Source: a bacterium (GTDB taxonomy: Bacteria > Patescibacteriota > Minisyncoccia > Minisyncoccales > JAUYFS01). Taken from it: a DNA stretch of 36,655 nucleotides. The DNA lies in assembly GCA_030689665.1 (NCBI GenBank), contig JAUYFS010000033.1, forward strand, positions 1 to 36,655, in the 5' to 3' direction. Shown here one piece after another: positions 1-7,825 of the stretch. The position numbers and the translations under genes are program-made. The number at the start of each line of letters is the position of its first letter. Position 1 is the stretch's first letter. The notes under the pieces were generated by a model, which was given only the letters and a program-made list of their open reading frames with translations, searched no databases and had not been told where the DNA came from.

Positions 1-2
1 AA

Positions 3-74
3 GAGTTTGATGGAAGAAACCTTACGGTTAATGAAGCCAGACCGATGAAAAAGGATTTTTTTAAAAAATTCTAA
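3..74 (+). CDS. C-terminal fragment of an RRM-type RNA-binding protein (5' truncated by window)
   Basis: Frame 3 reads EFDGRNLTVNEARPMKKDFFKKF*; 'DGRxLTVNEARP' is the typical end of small bacterial RRM (RNP-1) proteins. Confidence 0.75.
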   Translation, partial: EFDGRNLTVNEARPMKKDFFKKF

Positions 75-89
75 AGAAGACTCAAAACA

Positions 90-128
90 AAAAACCTTGC
101 CGCTTTGCGGCAAGGTTTTTGTTTTTCT
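90..128 (+). terminator. Rho-independent terminator
   Basis: AAACCTTGCCGC-TTT-GCGGCAAGGTTTTTGTTTTT hairpin followed by T-rich tract after the RRM stop. Confidence 0.85.
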
Positions 129-176
129 TGATTTTTTCTGATTTTTGTGTTATCTTTTTTAAAAAGAGGTATTTTG

Positions 177-362
177 ATGATAAAACAAGGAATGGTGTTA
201 ACTAAAGAACAGCTTGAAGAACACGAACTTCGTTTTTCCACAACTTTTTCGGATTGTCTGGTATATATAAAAAAAGCAGAAAGAAAGACGATTTTTGTCT
301 TCTGGAATCCAAAAACTGGCGAAGTGGAGCTGATTTTACCAAGAAATTGTATTATATCTTAG
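177..362 (+). CDS. Small hypothetical protein (about 61 aa)
   Basis: Internal ATG at 177 preceded by AAGAGG (SD-like) fits better than the listed ATG at 147; MIKQGMVLTKEQLEEHELRFSTTFSDCLVYIKK... Confidence 0.6.
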   Translation: MIKQGMVLTKEQLEEHELRFSTTFSDCLVYIKKAERKTIFVFWNPKTGEVELILPRNCIIS

Positions 363-445
363 AATCTTAGATGTCGGATTTTTTTCGTCTTTTGGGGCGG
401 GGGATTTCCGACCTTTTTTTATTTCTGATTATTTTCTATAATAAA

Positions 446-561
446 TTCACCCTCCCAAATTTTTGGTTTAGAAGGGTTAAAGTCAAAGAATGGCATTAAA
501 AATTAAATAAAACTTAATATTCCTTCCATTTTTAGTAAAGTCAAAAACTTAGGAGGGTGAA
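446..561 (+). repeat. TTCACCCT...AGGGTGAA inverted-repeat element, copy 1 (116 bp), leader of the UvrD gene
   Basis: Left arm TTCACCCTCCCAAATTTTTGG and right arm TCAAAAACTTAGGAGGGTGAA; right arm places GGAGGG 12 nt before the ATG at 570. Confidence 0.8.
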
Positions 562-569
562 ATAAAAAA

Positions 570-3407
570 ATGGAATCAAATTTAAAAAACCTAAATAAGG
601 AACAAAAACAGGCGGTTATTTACAAACAAGGCCCGGTTTTGATAATCGCCGGGGCTGGAACCGGAAAAACAGCGGTGATAGCGCAGAGAGTGGTTTATTT
701 GATAGAAAAAAAACTCGCCAAACCAGAGGAAATTTTGGCGCTTACTTTTACTGATAAAGCGGCTGAAGAAATGGTTGAAAGGGTTGATGATTTGCTTTCT
801 TTCGGATACGCGGATTTGTGGATTTCCACATTTCATTCTTTTTGCGAAAGGATTTTGCGAGAAAATGGTTTGGATATCGGGATTTCAACTGATTTTAAAT
901 TATTAGACGAAACCAGCGCCTGGCTTTTGGTGAGGCAAAACCTGAACAGATTTAAATTTGATTATTACAAGCAGCTGGGAAATCCCAACAAATTTATTCA
1001 GGCGCTGATTTCCCATTTTTCCAGATGCAAGGACCAAGAAATTTATCCCGACGATTATTTGAGTTTTGCAAAAAAACAAAAAGAAGACAAAAAACGCTTG
1101 AATGAAGTGGCGGAAACTTACAAAACATACCAAGATTTGCTTTTGGAAAATAATTGCCTTGATTTTGGCGATTTAATAAATTTTTGTCTGGAACTTTTTA
1201 AAAAAAGACCGAAAATTTTAAAAAAATACAGGGATAAATTCAAATACATTCTGGTTGACGAGTTTCAGGACACAAACTGGGTTCAGTATGAACTGGTAAA
1301 ATTATTAGGGGAGCCGAAAAATAATTTAACGGTTTGCTTCGACGACGACCAGTCAATTTACGCTTGGCGAGGCGCTTCTTACAGAAATGTGGTTCAGTTT
1401 AGAAAAGATTTTGCCAAAGCAAAGGAAATAGCGCTAATAAATAATTATCGCTCCACGCAAAACATTTTAGATTTAGCTTATAAATTTATTCAAGCAAATA
1501 ATCCAAATAGGTTAGAGTTTATAAATGGCATAAATAAACAGCTAATAAGTTCTAGTAAGGAAAAAGGATTTATTGAGCACCTTCATTTTAAAACCCTGGA
1601 CCAGGAAATAATCGGCGTTGTTGATAAAATCGCGGAAATTTTAGAAAAAGACAAAACAGCCACATTCAGCGATTTTGCAATTTTAGCCAGAACCAACGAA
1701 GGCGCTGGGAATTTTTCCCGGGTTTTGGAAAGAGAGGGTTTGCCCTTCCAATTTTTGGCTTTAAGAGGAATGTATTCAAAGCCGATTATTTTGGACATAA
1801 TTTCTTATTTCAAGCTTTTGGACAATTATCACGAAAGTTCGGCAATGTTTCGCGTTTTAAATTTGCCGTTTCTCAAAATTTCAACTGAAGATATCGCGAA
1901 AATAACCCATTACAGCCACAAAAGAAATAGGTCTATTTACGAGAGTTTGTCAGAGTTGCCGGCAATCGGAGGAATTTCCAATGATTCTGAGAAAAAAATA
2001 AACTTGATTTTATCCTTGATAAAAAAACACTCGGAATTGGCAAAAGAAAAAAATGTTTCTGAAATTTTTATTTCTTTTCTTAAAGATTCCGGATATTTGG
2101 AATATCTGGCGAAAAAAGAGAGAAGAGAAGATTTTGACTTAATAAACCAGTTTTATGAAAAAATTAGAAATTTTGAAACAGCGAATTTAGACCCGATTCT
2201 CAAAAATTTTATGGTTGAAATGAATTTGGAACTGGAATCAGGGGAACAGGGGAAATTGAGTTTTGATGTGGAAACAGGACCTGATGTTATAAAAATAATG
2301 ACTGTTCACGCGGCAAAGGGTTTGGAATTCAAATATGTTTTTCTGGCGAATTTGGTTGATAAAAGATTTCCGGTTGATAATAGAAAGGATTCAATTGAAA
2401 TTCCCGAGGGCTTGATTAAGGATAAAATTCCTGAGGGCGATGTTCATTTAGAGGAAGAAAGAAGGTTGTTTTATGTGGGAATGACCAGGGCTAAAAGAGG
2501 ATTGTTTTTTTCTTCGGCTGAAAATTACGGCGGAATCAAAAAAAAGAAAATTTCCAGATTTTTGGCAGAACTTGGATTTAACGCCGGCAACATTGAATCA
2601 AATGAAGTAAATTTCAATACCAAAGAGAGAAAAATAAACAAGGAAAAAGAGGCGCACGAATTTTTACTGCCCAAATATTTTTCTTTTACCCAATTCAAAG
2701 CGTTTGACAATTGCCCTTTGCAATATAAATTTGCCCATATTTTAAAAATACCGGTCAGGGGCAAGGCGTCTTTCAGTTTTGGAAAAACAATCCACAACGC
2801 TTTATTTGATTTTGTTAAATTGGCTTCAGAACAAGGGCAAAAAATAGGTTTTGATAAATTATTTGGGATTTATGAAAAAAACTGGATTGACGAATGGTTT
2901 AAAGACAAAGAGCAGAAAAAAGAATATTTTGAGCAAGGAAAAAAATCTTTAGAAAAATTTTATGATGATTTTCGCGAAGAAAAACCGGAAATTGTTAAAA
3001 TTGGCGATGATTTGGCCCTGGAAAAAGATTTTAATTTGAAAATCGGAGGCCAGACAATTATCGGGAAAATTGACAGAATCGATAAGATTGGGGAACAAAT
3101 AGAAATAATTGATTACAAAACAGGAGCTTTCAAGGAAAAATTGGAAAAAGACGACAAAGAACAGTTGTTGCTTTACCAGATTGCCGCTGAAGAGGTTTTT
3201 AAAATTGAGCCCAAAAAATTAACCTATTATTATTTAGACCAAGGGCAAAAAATTTCATTTTTGGGAAGCGAAAAAGAAAAACAGGAATTAAAAGAAAAAA
3301 TTAATTCAAGAATTGAGAAAATAAAACAAAGCAAATTTGAGCCAACGCCCGGATGGCAGTGCGGCAGCTGTGATTTTAGGGATATTTGTGAATCTGCCAA
3401 AAAATAA
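570..3407 (+). CDS. UvrD/Rep-family superfamily 1 helicase with C-terminal PD-(D/E)XK (RecB/Cas4-like, probable Fe-S) nuclease domain
   Basis: Walker A AGAGTGKT, VDEFQDTN, QSIYAWRGA, NNYRST, TVHAAKGLEFKYVF, VGMTRAKRGL; C-terminal IGKIDRID...EIIDYKTG, QLLLYQIA and Cys pattern NCPLQYKF...CGSCDFRDIC. Confidence 0.92.
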   Translation: MESNLKNLNKEQKQAVIYKQGPVLIIAGAGTGKTAVIAQRVVYLIEKKLAKPEEILALTFTDKAAEEMVERVDDLLSFGYADLWISTFHSFCERILRENGLDIGISTDFKLLDETSAWLLVRQNLNRFKFDYYKQLGNPNKFIQALISHFSRCKDQEIYPDDYLSFAKKQKEDKKRLNEVAETYKTYQDLLLENNCLDFGDLINFCLELFKKRPKILKKYRDKFKYILVDEFQDTNWVQYELVKLLGEPKNNLTVCFDDDQSIYAWRGASYRNVVQFRKDFAKAKEIALINNYRSTQNILDLAYKFIQANNPNRLEFINGINKQLISSSKEKGFIEHLHFKTLDQEIIGVVDKIAEILEKDKTATFSDFAILARTNEGAGNFSRVLEREGLPFQFLALRGMYSKPIILDIISYFKLLDNYHESSAMFRVLNLPFLKISTEDIAKITHYSHKRNRSIYESLSELPAIGGISNDSEKKINLILSLIKKHSELAKEKNVSEIFISFLKDSGYLEYLAKKERREDFDLINQFYEKIRNFETANLDPILKNFMVEMNLELESGEQGKLSFDVETGPDVIKIMTVHAAKGLEFKYVFLANLVDKRFPVDNRKDSIEIPEGLIKDKIPEGDVHLEEERRLFYVGMTRAKRGLFFSSAENYGGIKKKKISRFLAELGFNAGNIESNEVNFNTKERKINKEKEAHEFLLPKYFSFTQFKAFDNCPLQYKFAHILKIPVRGKASFSFGKTIHNALFDFVKLASEQGQKIGFDKLFGIYEKNWIDEWFKDKEQKKEYFEQGKKSLEKFYDDFREEKPEIVKIGDDLALEKDFNLKIGGQTIIGKIDRIDKIGEQIEIIDYKTGAFKEKLEKDDKEQLLLYQIAAEEVFKIEPKKLTYYYLDQGQKISFLGSEKEKQELKEKINSRIEKIKQSKFEPTPGWQCGSCDFRDICESAKK

Positions 3408-3408
3408 C

Positions 3409-3525
3409 ACTCTTCCAAGTTTTGGCTTGAGGATCTAGGAATAACAAATAGAATTTCAGCTTAACAAAAATAACATTTAACCCTTAGAATTTTGTTTTTT
3501 TAAAAGCCAAAATTTAGGAGGGTAA
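3409..3525 (+). repeat. Degenerate copy of the TTCACCCT...AGGGTRAA element, copy 2
   Basis: Left arm CACTCTTCCAAGTTTTGGCTT (degenerate), right arm AGCCAAAATTTAGGAGGGTAAA; begins immediately after the UvrD stop codon. Confidence 0.6.
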
Positions 3526-3546
3526 AGGTCGCTGAGATTTTAAAAA

Positions 3547-3610
3547 TTCACCCTGTTAAATACTGCTTTGCAATAATTTCGCTGAAAGCGAAATTATTTA
3601 ACAGAGTAAA
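3547..3610 (+). repeat. Second-type hairpin element TTCACCCTGTTAAAT...ATTTAACAGAGTAAA, leader of the SDR gene
   Basis: Terminal inverted repeat ACCCTGTTAAAT/ATTTAACAGAGT, internal hairpin AATAATTTCGC-TGAAA-GCGAAATTATT; ends 4 nt before the ATG at 3615. Related copy at 17367-17421. Confidence 0.75.
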
Positions 3611-3614
3611 AATT

Positions 3615-4376
3615 ATGATTGATTTAAAAAATAAGGTTGCAATTATTACCGGAGCCAGAAGGGGCATGGGAAGGACACACGCTTTAATAATGGCTCAAGC
3701 AGGAGCAAGAGTAGCAATTTCCGATATTTCTTTGGAAGAATGCGAAAATGTTGTTTCTGAAATTGAGGCGCAGGCCGGGGAGGCAATGGCTTTTAAGTGC
3801 GATGTTACAAATGCCGAAGAAATCAATGAGATGGTAAAAAGGGTTGTTGGTGAGTGGGGCAAGATTGATATTTTGGTAAATAATGCAGGCGTTTTTTCTT
3901 TGAAACCATTTGTTGAAATGACGGAAAAAGATTGGGATTTTGTTTTGGATATAAATTTGAAAGGATATTTTTTAATGGCAAAATCAGTTGTGCCGCATAT
4001 GATTAAAAATAACAGCGGTTCCATTATAAATATTTCTTCAATTGCTTCAGGACAAGTTGGAATTGGGTTTGCCGCGGCAACCCATTATGTTGCTTCAAAG
4101 GGCGGAATTTCCGGTTGGACAGAGGCATTGGCAGTGGAGTTAGCGCCTCATAATATCAGAGTAAATGCGATTTCTCCGGGCCTGATTGACACGCCGATGA
4201 TAGATGTGATTAAAGAAAATAAAGAAGCGGAAAAAGCGGTTTTAGACAAGATTCCTATGAAAAGAGCGGGCAAGCCAGAAGAAATTTCATATATGGTGGC
4301 ATTTTTAGCTTCTGATATGGCTTCTTATATGACTGGTTCTAATGTTGTGATTGACGGTGGAATGTTGGCTGGCTAG
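3615..4376 (+). CDS. SDR-family NAD(P)-dependent oxidoreductase
   Basis: TGARRGMGRTHAL nucleotide-binding motif, NNAG, YVASKGG active site, C-terminal YMTGSNVVIDGGM. Confidence 0.93.
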   Translation: MIDLKNKVAIITGARRGMGRTHALIMAQAGARVAISDISLEECENVVSEIEAQAGEAMAFKCDVTNAEEINEMVKRVVGEWGKIDILVNNAGVFSLKPFVEMTEKDWDFVLDINLKGYFLMAKSVVPHMIKNNSGSIINISSIASGQVGIGFAAATHYVASKGGISGWTEALAVELAPHNIRVNAISPGLIDTPMIDVIKENKEAEKAVLDKIPMKRAGKPEEISYMVAFLASDMASYMTGSNVVIDGGMLAG

Positions 4377-4380
4377 ATTT

Positions 4381-4440
4381 TTAAAAGCCCTGCGGGGTTA
4401 AAAGCCCTGCGGGGTCTGACCCCGCAGGGCTTTTATTTTT
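4381..4440 (+). terminator. Terminator hairpin with duplicated left arm
   Basis: TTAAAAGCCCTGCGGGG twice in tandem (4381-4397, 4398-4414) then TCTGA and CCCCGCAGGGCTTTTATTTTT. Confidence 0.85.
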
Positions 4441-4454
4441 GGTAGAATAAAAAC

Positions 4455-5483
4455 ATGGCAATAAATTTACAAGAAAAATTTTTAAAGATAATTTTATATT
4501 TTATCATTTTGTTTTTAATTTTTTCAGTTTTGTTTTGCTATTTTTCCCGAAGCGAATCTTCCGAAGAAATATCAGCGAGTGTTTATGTCTCTGAAAAACC
4601 GCTGCATGAATTATTGTTTTTGGGGGATATGATGTTTGACAGGGGCGTTGAATATCAGATCGCAAAAAATCAAAATGATTTTTCTTATCCTTTCAAAAAA
4701 ATCAAAAATCTTTTAACCGAAGAAAAAATTATTGTTGCCAATTTAGAAGGTCCGATAAATTGCGCTCCGGCGCAATTTTCAGATAAATCTTTGAAATTTT
4801 CATTTGATTGCCGAATCGCTGAAAAATTGTCGGTTTTTGACCTGTTGTCTTTGGCTAATAACCATACTTTTAATACGGGAGAAAACGGCTTAAAAGAAAC
4901 AAAAAAGATTTTGGCAAGCAAAGGAATTAAGTATATTGGGCATCCTTTTTATCTTGAGAATTGTTTTTTGGATTACGAGAATTTGGTTTTTTTCGCCGTT
5001 AATCAGACCTATCCGTTTAATCCTTTGCCAGAGCAAGTTGTTGAAAAATTAAAAGAAGTTTCCGATGATAAATTTTTAATTGTTTTAGTCCATTGGGGCG
5101 AAGAATATCAATCTGAAAGCAATAATTCCCAAAAAAATTTAGCCCGCTTATTGGTTGATAACGGGGCAGATTTGATTATTGGCGGCCATTCCCACACCAT
5201 TCAGGAAGTTGAAAAATACAAGAATAAATTAATTTTTTATTCTTTGGGGAATTTTATCTTTGACCAGTATTTTTCAATTGAAACGCAAGAAAATTTAGGC
5301 GTTAGTTTGAAGATTTTTGAAAATAAATTAATTTTTTCTTTGATTCCGATTGACAGCGAACTTTCACAGCCATTTGTTTTAGAGGGAAAAGAAAAAGAGC
5401 AATTTCTGAAAGAATTGTCCGAAAAATCCGGCGAGGACTTAAGAAAAGATTTAGAAAAAGGAACAATAATCTTGAAACATTAG
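4455..5483 (+). CDS. CapA-family (PGA_cap) metallophosphoesterase, membrane anchored
   Basis: N-terminal TM, LLFLGDMMFDRGVE, NLEGPI, LANNHTFNTGENGL, VHWGEEY, GGHSHTIQ, FYSLGNFIFDQ motifs. Confidence 0.9.
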   Translation: MAINLQEKFLKIILYFIILFLIFSVLFCYFSRSESSEEISASVYVSEKPLHELLFLGDMMFDRGVEYQIAKNQNDFSYPFKKIKNLLTEEKIIVANLEGPINCAPAQFSDKSLKFSFDCRIAEKLSVFDLLSLANNHTFNTGENGLKETKKILASKGIKYIGHPFYLENCFLDYENLVFFAVNQTYPFNPLPEQVVEKLKEVSDDKFLIVLVHWGEEYQSESNNSQKNLARLLVDNGADLIIGGHSHTIQEVEKYKNKLIFYSLGNFIFDQYFSIETQENLGVSLKIFENKLIFSLIPIDSELSQPFVLEGKEKEQFLKELSEKSGEDLRKDLEKGTIILKH

Positions 5484-5502
5484 AAAGTCTAATGTCCTGC
5501 CA

Positions 5503-5556
5503 CCTATCCGCCAGTTGGCGGATTAATTTCATAGGCGGGATCCCGCTTTGGCGGGA
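5503..5556. repeat. REP-like palindromic repeat
   Basis: CCTATCCGCCAGTTGGCGGATTAATTTCATAGGCGGGATCCCGCTTTGGCGGG: nested palindromes ATCCGCCAGTTGGCGGAT and CCCGC-TTTG-GCGGG; GGCGGGATCCC core recurs at 7750. Confidence 0.75.
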
Positions 5557-5696
5557 AAAATTTAAAATTAGACAACAAGCCAGCCGATAAAAAAATAATC
5601 CCCAATAAAATTTTAAAAAAAATAAAAACTGAGCTGAAAAAAGAATTTAAAAAAGGCAAAATTCCGTGGAAAAAAGAATATGATGTCAAGGGATAA
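5535..5696 (+). pseudogene. Possible orphan C-terminal coding fragment
   Basis: Open frame ...GKNLKLDNKPADKKIIPNKILKKIKTELKKEFKKGKIPWKKEYDVKG* with no start codon, running out of the REP-like repeat. Confidence 0.35.
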
Positions 5697-5772
5697 AACC
5701 AGCAAAAGCAGGGTCAGACCCTCTTTTTTTGTCCCCTCTTTTTGTGTCGCATAAGCTGCGGGTAGGATTTGA

Positions 5773-5801
5773 TTGTATGGGTTTTTTATTTGCGATATAA
5801 T
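5773..5801 (+). promoter_or_regulatory. Sigma70-type promoter for the beta-propeller gene
   Basis: TTGTAT (5773-5778), 17 bp spacer, TATAAT (5796-5801). Confidence 0.65.
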
Positions 5802-5828
5802 TATTAAAAGTATTAAACATTTAAATTT

Positions 5829-7250
5829 ATGAACCCAAAAGGATTTTCTAATATTTTAATAATCGGTTTAGTTGTTTTATTTTTAGCTGGCGGCACTGGC
5901 TTTTTTTATTTATGGAATAAAAATAAGCAGACAGAAGAGAATCTACAAACCACTAAATTATTTACTATTCCCGAGAAACACGAATGTTTTTCTTTAATTA
6001 TTGGTCCTGATAATAAACAATTTGCGTATGTGGTGGGACAACAATATGAGCAAGGGAAAAAATTTGTTGTCGTAAATGGAAATGAGCACAAAAAATATGA
6101 TTATATTGATATCGACAGCTTGAGTTTTAGTTCAGGCGGCAAACATTTTGTTTATATAGCGGCAAACGACGTAATATGGCCGTATAAAAGTCCAGCGCTA
6201 GCGGGTGGAAAGTGGTGGGTTGTTATTGATGGCGTGGAGCAAAAGGAATATAACAACATTCATTCTTTTACTTTCAGTGCTGATGGGGAACAATTTGCCT
6301 ATGTAGCTAGCAAGAGCACTTATAAGTTAAGTTCCAATATTGTTTATGCGGCAGGGGATAATTTGGACTATAAAGAGTTTATCGTATTGAATGGTAAAGA
6401 ACAAAAGAATTATTATAGAATTCATTCTCCGGTTTTTAGTCCTGATAATAGCCGATTTGCCTTTATAGGTGCTCAGGAGCAAGGGAAAGAATTTCTTGTT
6501 TTAGATGGAGAAGAACAGGAGAACCTTTACGGCCGAATTCACTCTTTATCTTTTAGCGCGGACGGTCAGCAGATTGCATATGTAACTATTTTGTCTAGTT
6601 GGCCAATTAGTACACAAATTCTTGTCTTGAATGGAGTAGAACAGAAACGATATAATAGCATCGATGAGGTTGTTTTTCATCCTGGAGGAAAGTTTACCTA
6701 TAGGGGTTATGACGGAGAAACCAATCATTTTTTGGTGGTAGATAAAAAAGAATACAAAAATGGGAAAAGTCCCGTTTTCAGTCAAAACAATAAACACTTT
6801 GCCTATGTGTTAAGTGAAGCGAAAAATTCGGCTATGGTTCTGGATGGGACAGCACAACAAAACGGTAGTAATATAATCAGCCCCGTCGTTTTTAGTGAAG
6901 ACGGCAAACATTATATTTATGTTGTGCGGCCTATGGGTCCAGATTATTTACAAAAAGGAACCTCAAAGGCATTTGTGGTGGTAGATGGAATAGCTAAACC
7001 GGAAACAAATGCTGATAATATTATATTTCCGACCTTAAGTTCTGACGGGAAAAACTTTTCTTATGTTGTACAAAAATATAATACGATGAGTTATATTATT
7101 ATAAATGAAGAAGGATTGTCCCAAAACAAAAAAGGATGGTATCAATATGACCAAGTTTGGCAACCGATATTTACTAAAGACGGGAAAAATCTAATTTATA
7201 ACGCCCTTGTAGGAAGAGAAATTTGGTTAATAGTTAATAGTGTAAATTAA
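5829..7250 (+). CDS. Membrane-anchored WD40/PD40-like beta-propeller protein
   Basis: N-terminal TM GFSNILIIGLVVLFLAGG followed by repeated blades: SFSSGGKHFVYIA, TFSADGEQFAYVA, VFSPDNSRFAFIG, SFSADGQQIAYVT, VFSEDGKHYIYVV, TLSSDGKNFSYVV. Confidence 0.8.
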   Translation: MNPKGFSNILIIGLVVLFLAGGTGFFYLWNKNKQTEENLQTTKLFTIPEKHECFSLIIGPDNKQFAYVVGQQYEQGKKFVVVNGNEHKKYDYIDIDSLSFSSGGKHFVYIAANDVIWPYKSPALAGGKWWVVIDGVEQKEYNNIHSFTFSADGEQFAYVASKSTYKLSSNIVYAAGDNLDYKEFIVLNGKEQKNYYRIHSPVFSPDNSRFAFIGAQEQGKEFLVLDGEEQENLYGRIHSLSFSADGQQIAYVTILSSWPISTQILVLNGVEQKRYNSIDEVVFHPGGKFTYRGYDGETNHFLVVDKKEYKNGKSPVFSQNNKHFAYVLSEAKNSAMVLDGTAQQNGSNIISPVVFSEDGKHYIYVVRPMGPDYLQKGTSKAFVVVDGIAKPETNADNIIFPTLSSDGKNFSYVVQKYNTMSYIIINEEGLSQNKKGWYQYDQVWQPIFTKDGKNLIYNALVGREIWLIVNSVN

Positions 7251-7378
7251 AGAAAAAAGCAGTGATTACTTTTGGCTCTCTGGGTGTTTCCGGAGAGATT
7301 TTACTATTGCTGATTGGGGTTGATTTTTTTGTAAGATGTGCTCTTAAAATAAATTAAACCAAAGGGGGTTGGTACAAA

Positions 7379-7583
7379 TGAGTTTTGCTGTAAACCCGAA
7401 CATCAGCATCAGAGATTTTTTGTGAAAGATCCGAAATCACATGGTTTTGTGGTTGTAGACTCGGGACATTATCTCACAAAAAAAGGAGAATGGAAACGCA
7501 TTCCTCCTAATTCTGAAGGAATTTTCCCCGATGACGCTTTAAGAATATCAATGTTGAAAAAACCGGTAGCAACCGGCAAATAA
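7379..7583 (+). pseudogene. Small ORF (about 68 aa) apparently broken by a -1 change in a T6 tract
   Basis: ATG 7379 gives MSFAVNPNISIRDFL*; the other frame gives VKDPKSHGFVVVDSGHYLTKKGEWKRIPPNSEGIFPDDALRISMLKKPVATGK*. One extra T at 7416-7421 joins them. Confidence 0.5.
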
Positions 7584-7664
7584 TGTCCACATTTTTTGTG
7601 GGCGTTCGTTTTTTAAGGGTTGGTTTTGTGGTAAAATATACAACAATATGGCGACAAATAAAAG

Positions 7665-7713
7665 CGCAAAACACAAAACATGAAACATGAAGCATGAAAC
7701 ATGAAGCACAAAC
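7665..7713. repeat. Heptanucleotide tandem array (7 units)
   Basis: CGCAAAA CACAAAA CATGAAA CATGAAG CATGAAA CATGAAG CACAAAC. Confidence 0.8.
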
Positions 7714-7825
7714 TCAAAAATCTCCCGCCACATATATTTTATTTTAGTAGGCGGGATCCCCGATAAAATCGGGAAAAACGCAAAAGTCAAAAGTACAAAC
7801 CAAGGGGCAAAATTGTATTAAAAAA

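Noticed and set aside
368-420. GTCGGA...TCCGACC followed by T7 as a terminator after the first small ORF
   Set aside because: Stem of only 6-7 bp with a loop of about 30 nt; possible but too weak to call.
441-566. ATAAA on both sides of the first element (441-445 and 562-566) as a target-site duplication
   Set aside because: Other copies show no consistent flanking duplication, and 5 bp of A/T is likely by chance in this composition.
591-3418. Minus-strand ORFs inside the UvrD gene and similar opposite-strand ORFs across the window (for example 9914-10264, 16389-16811, 29475-29867)
   Set aside because: Fully overlap well-supported + strand genes and show only low-complexity F/L/S-rich shadow translations.
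7665-7713. Possible CRISPR array
   Set aside because: Units are 7 bp without spacers; no cas genes in the window. No other regularly spaced repeats were seen.
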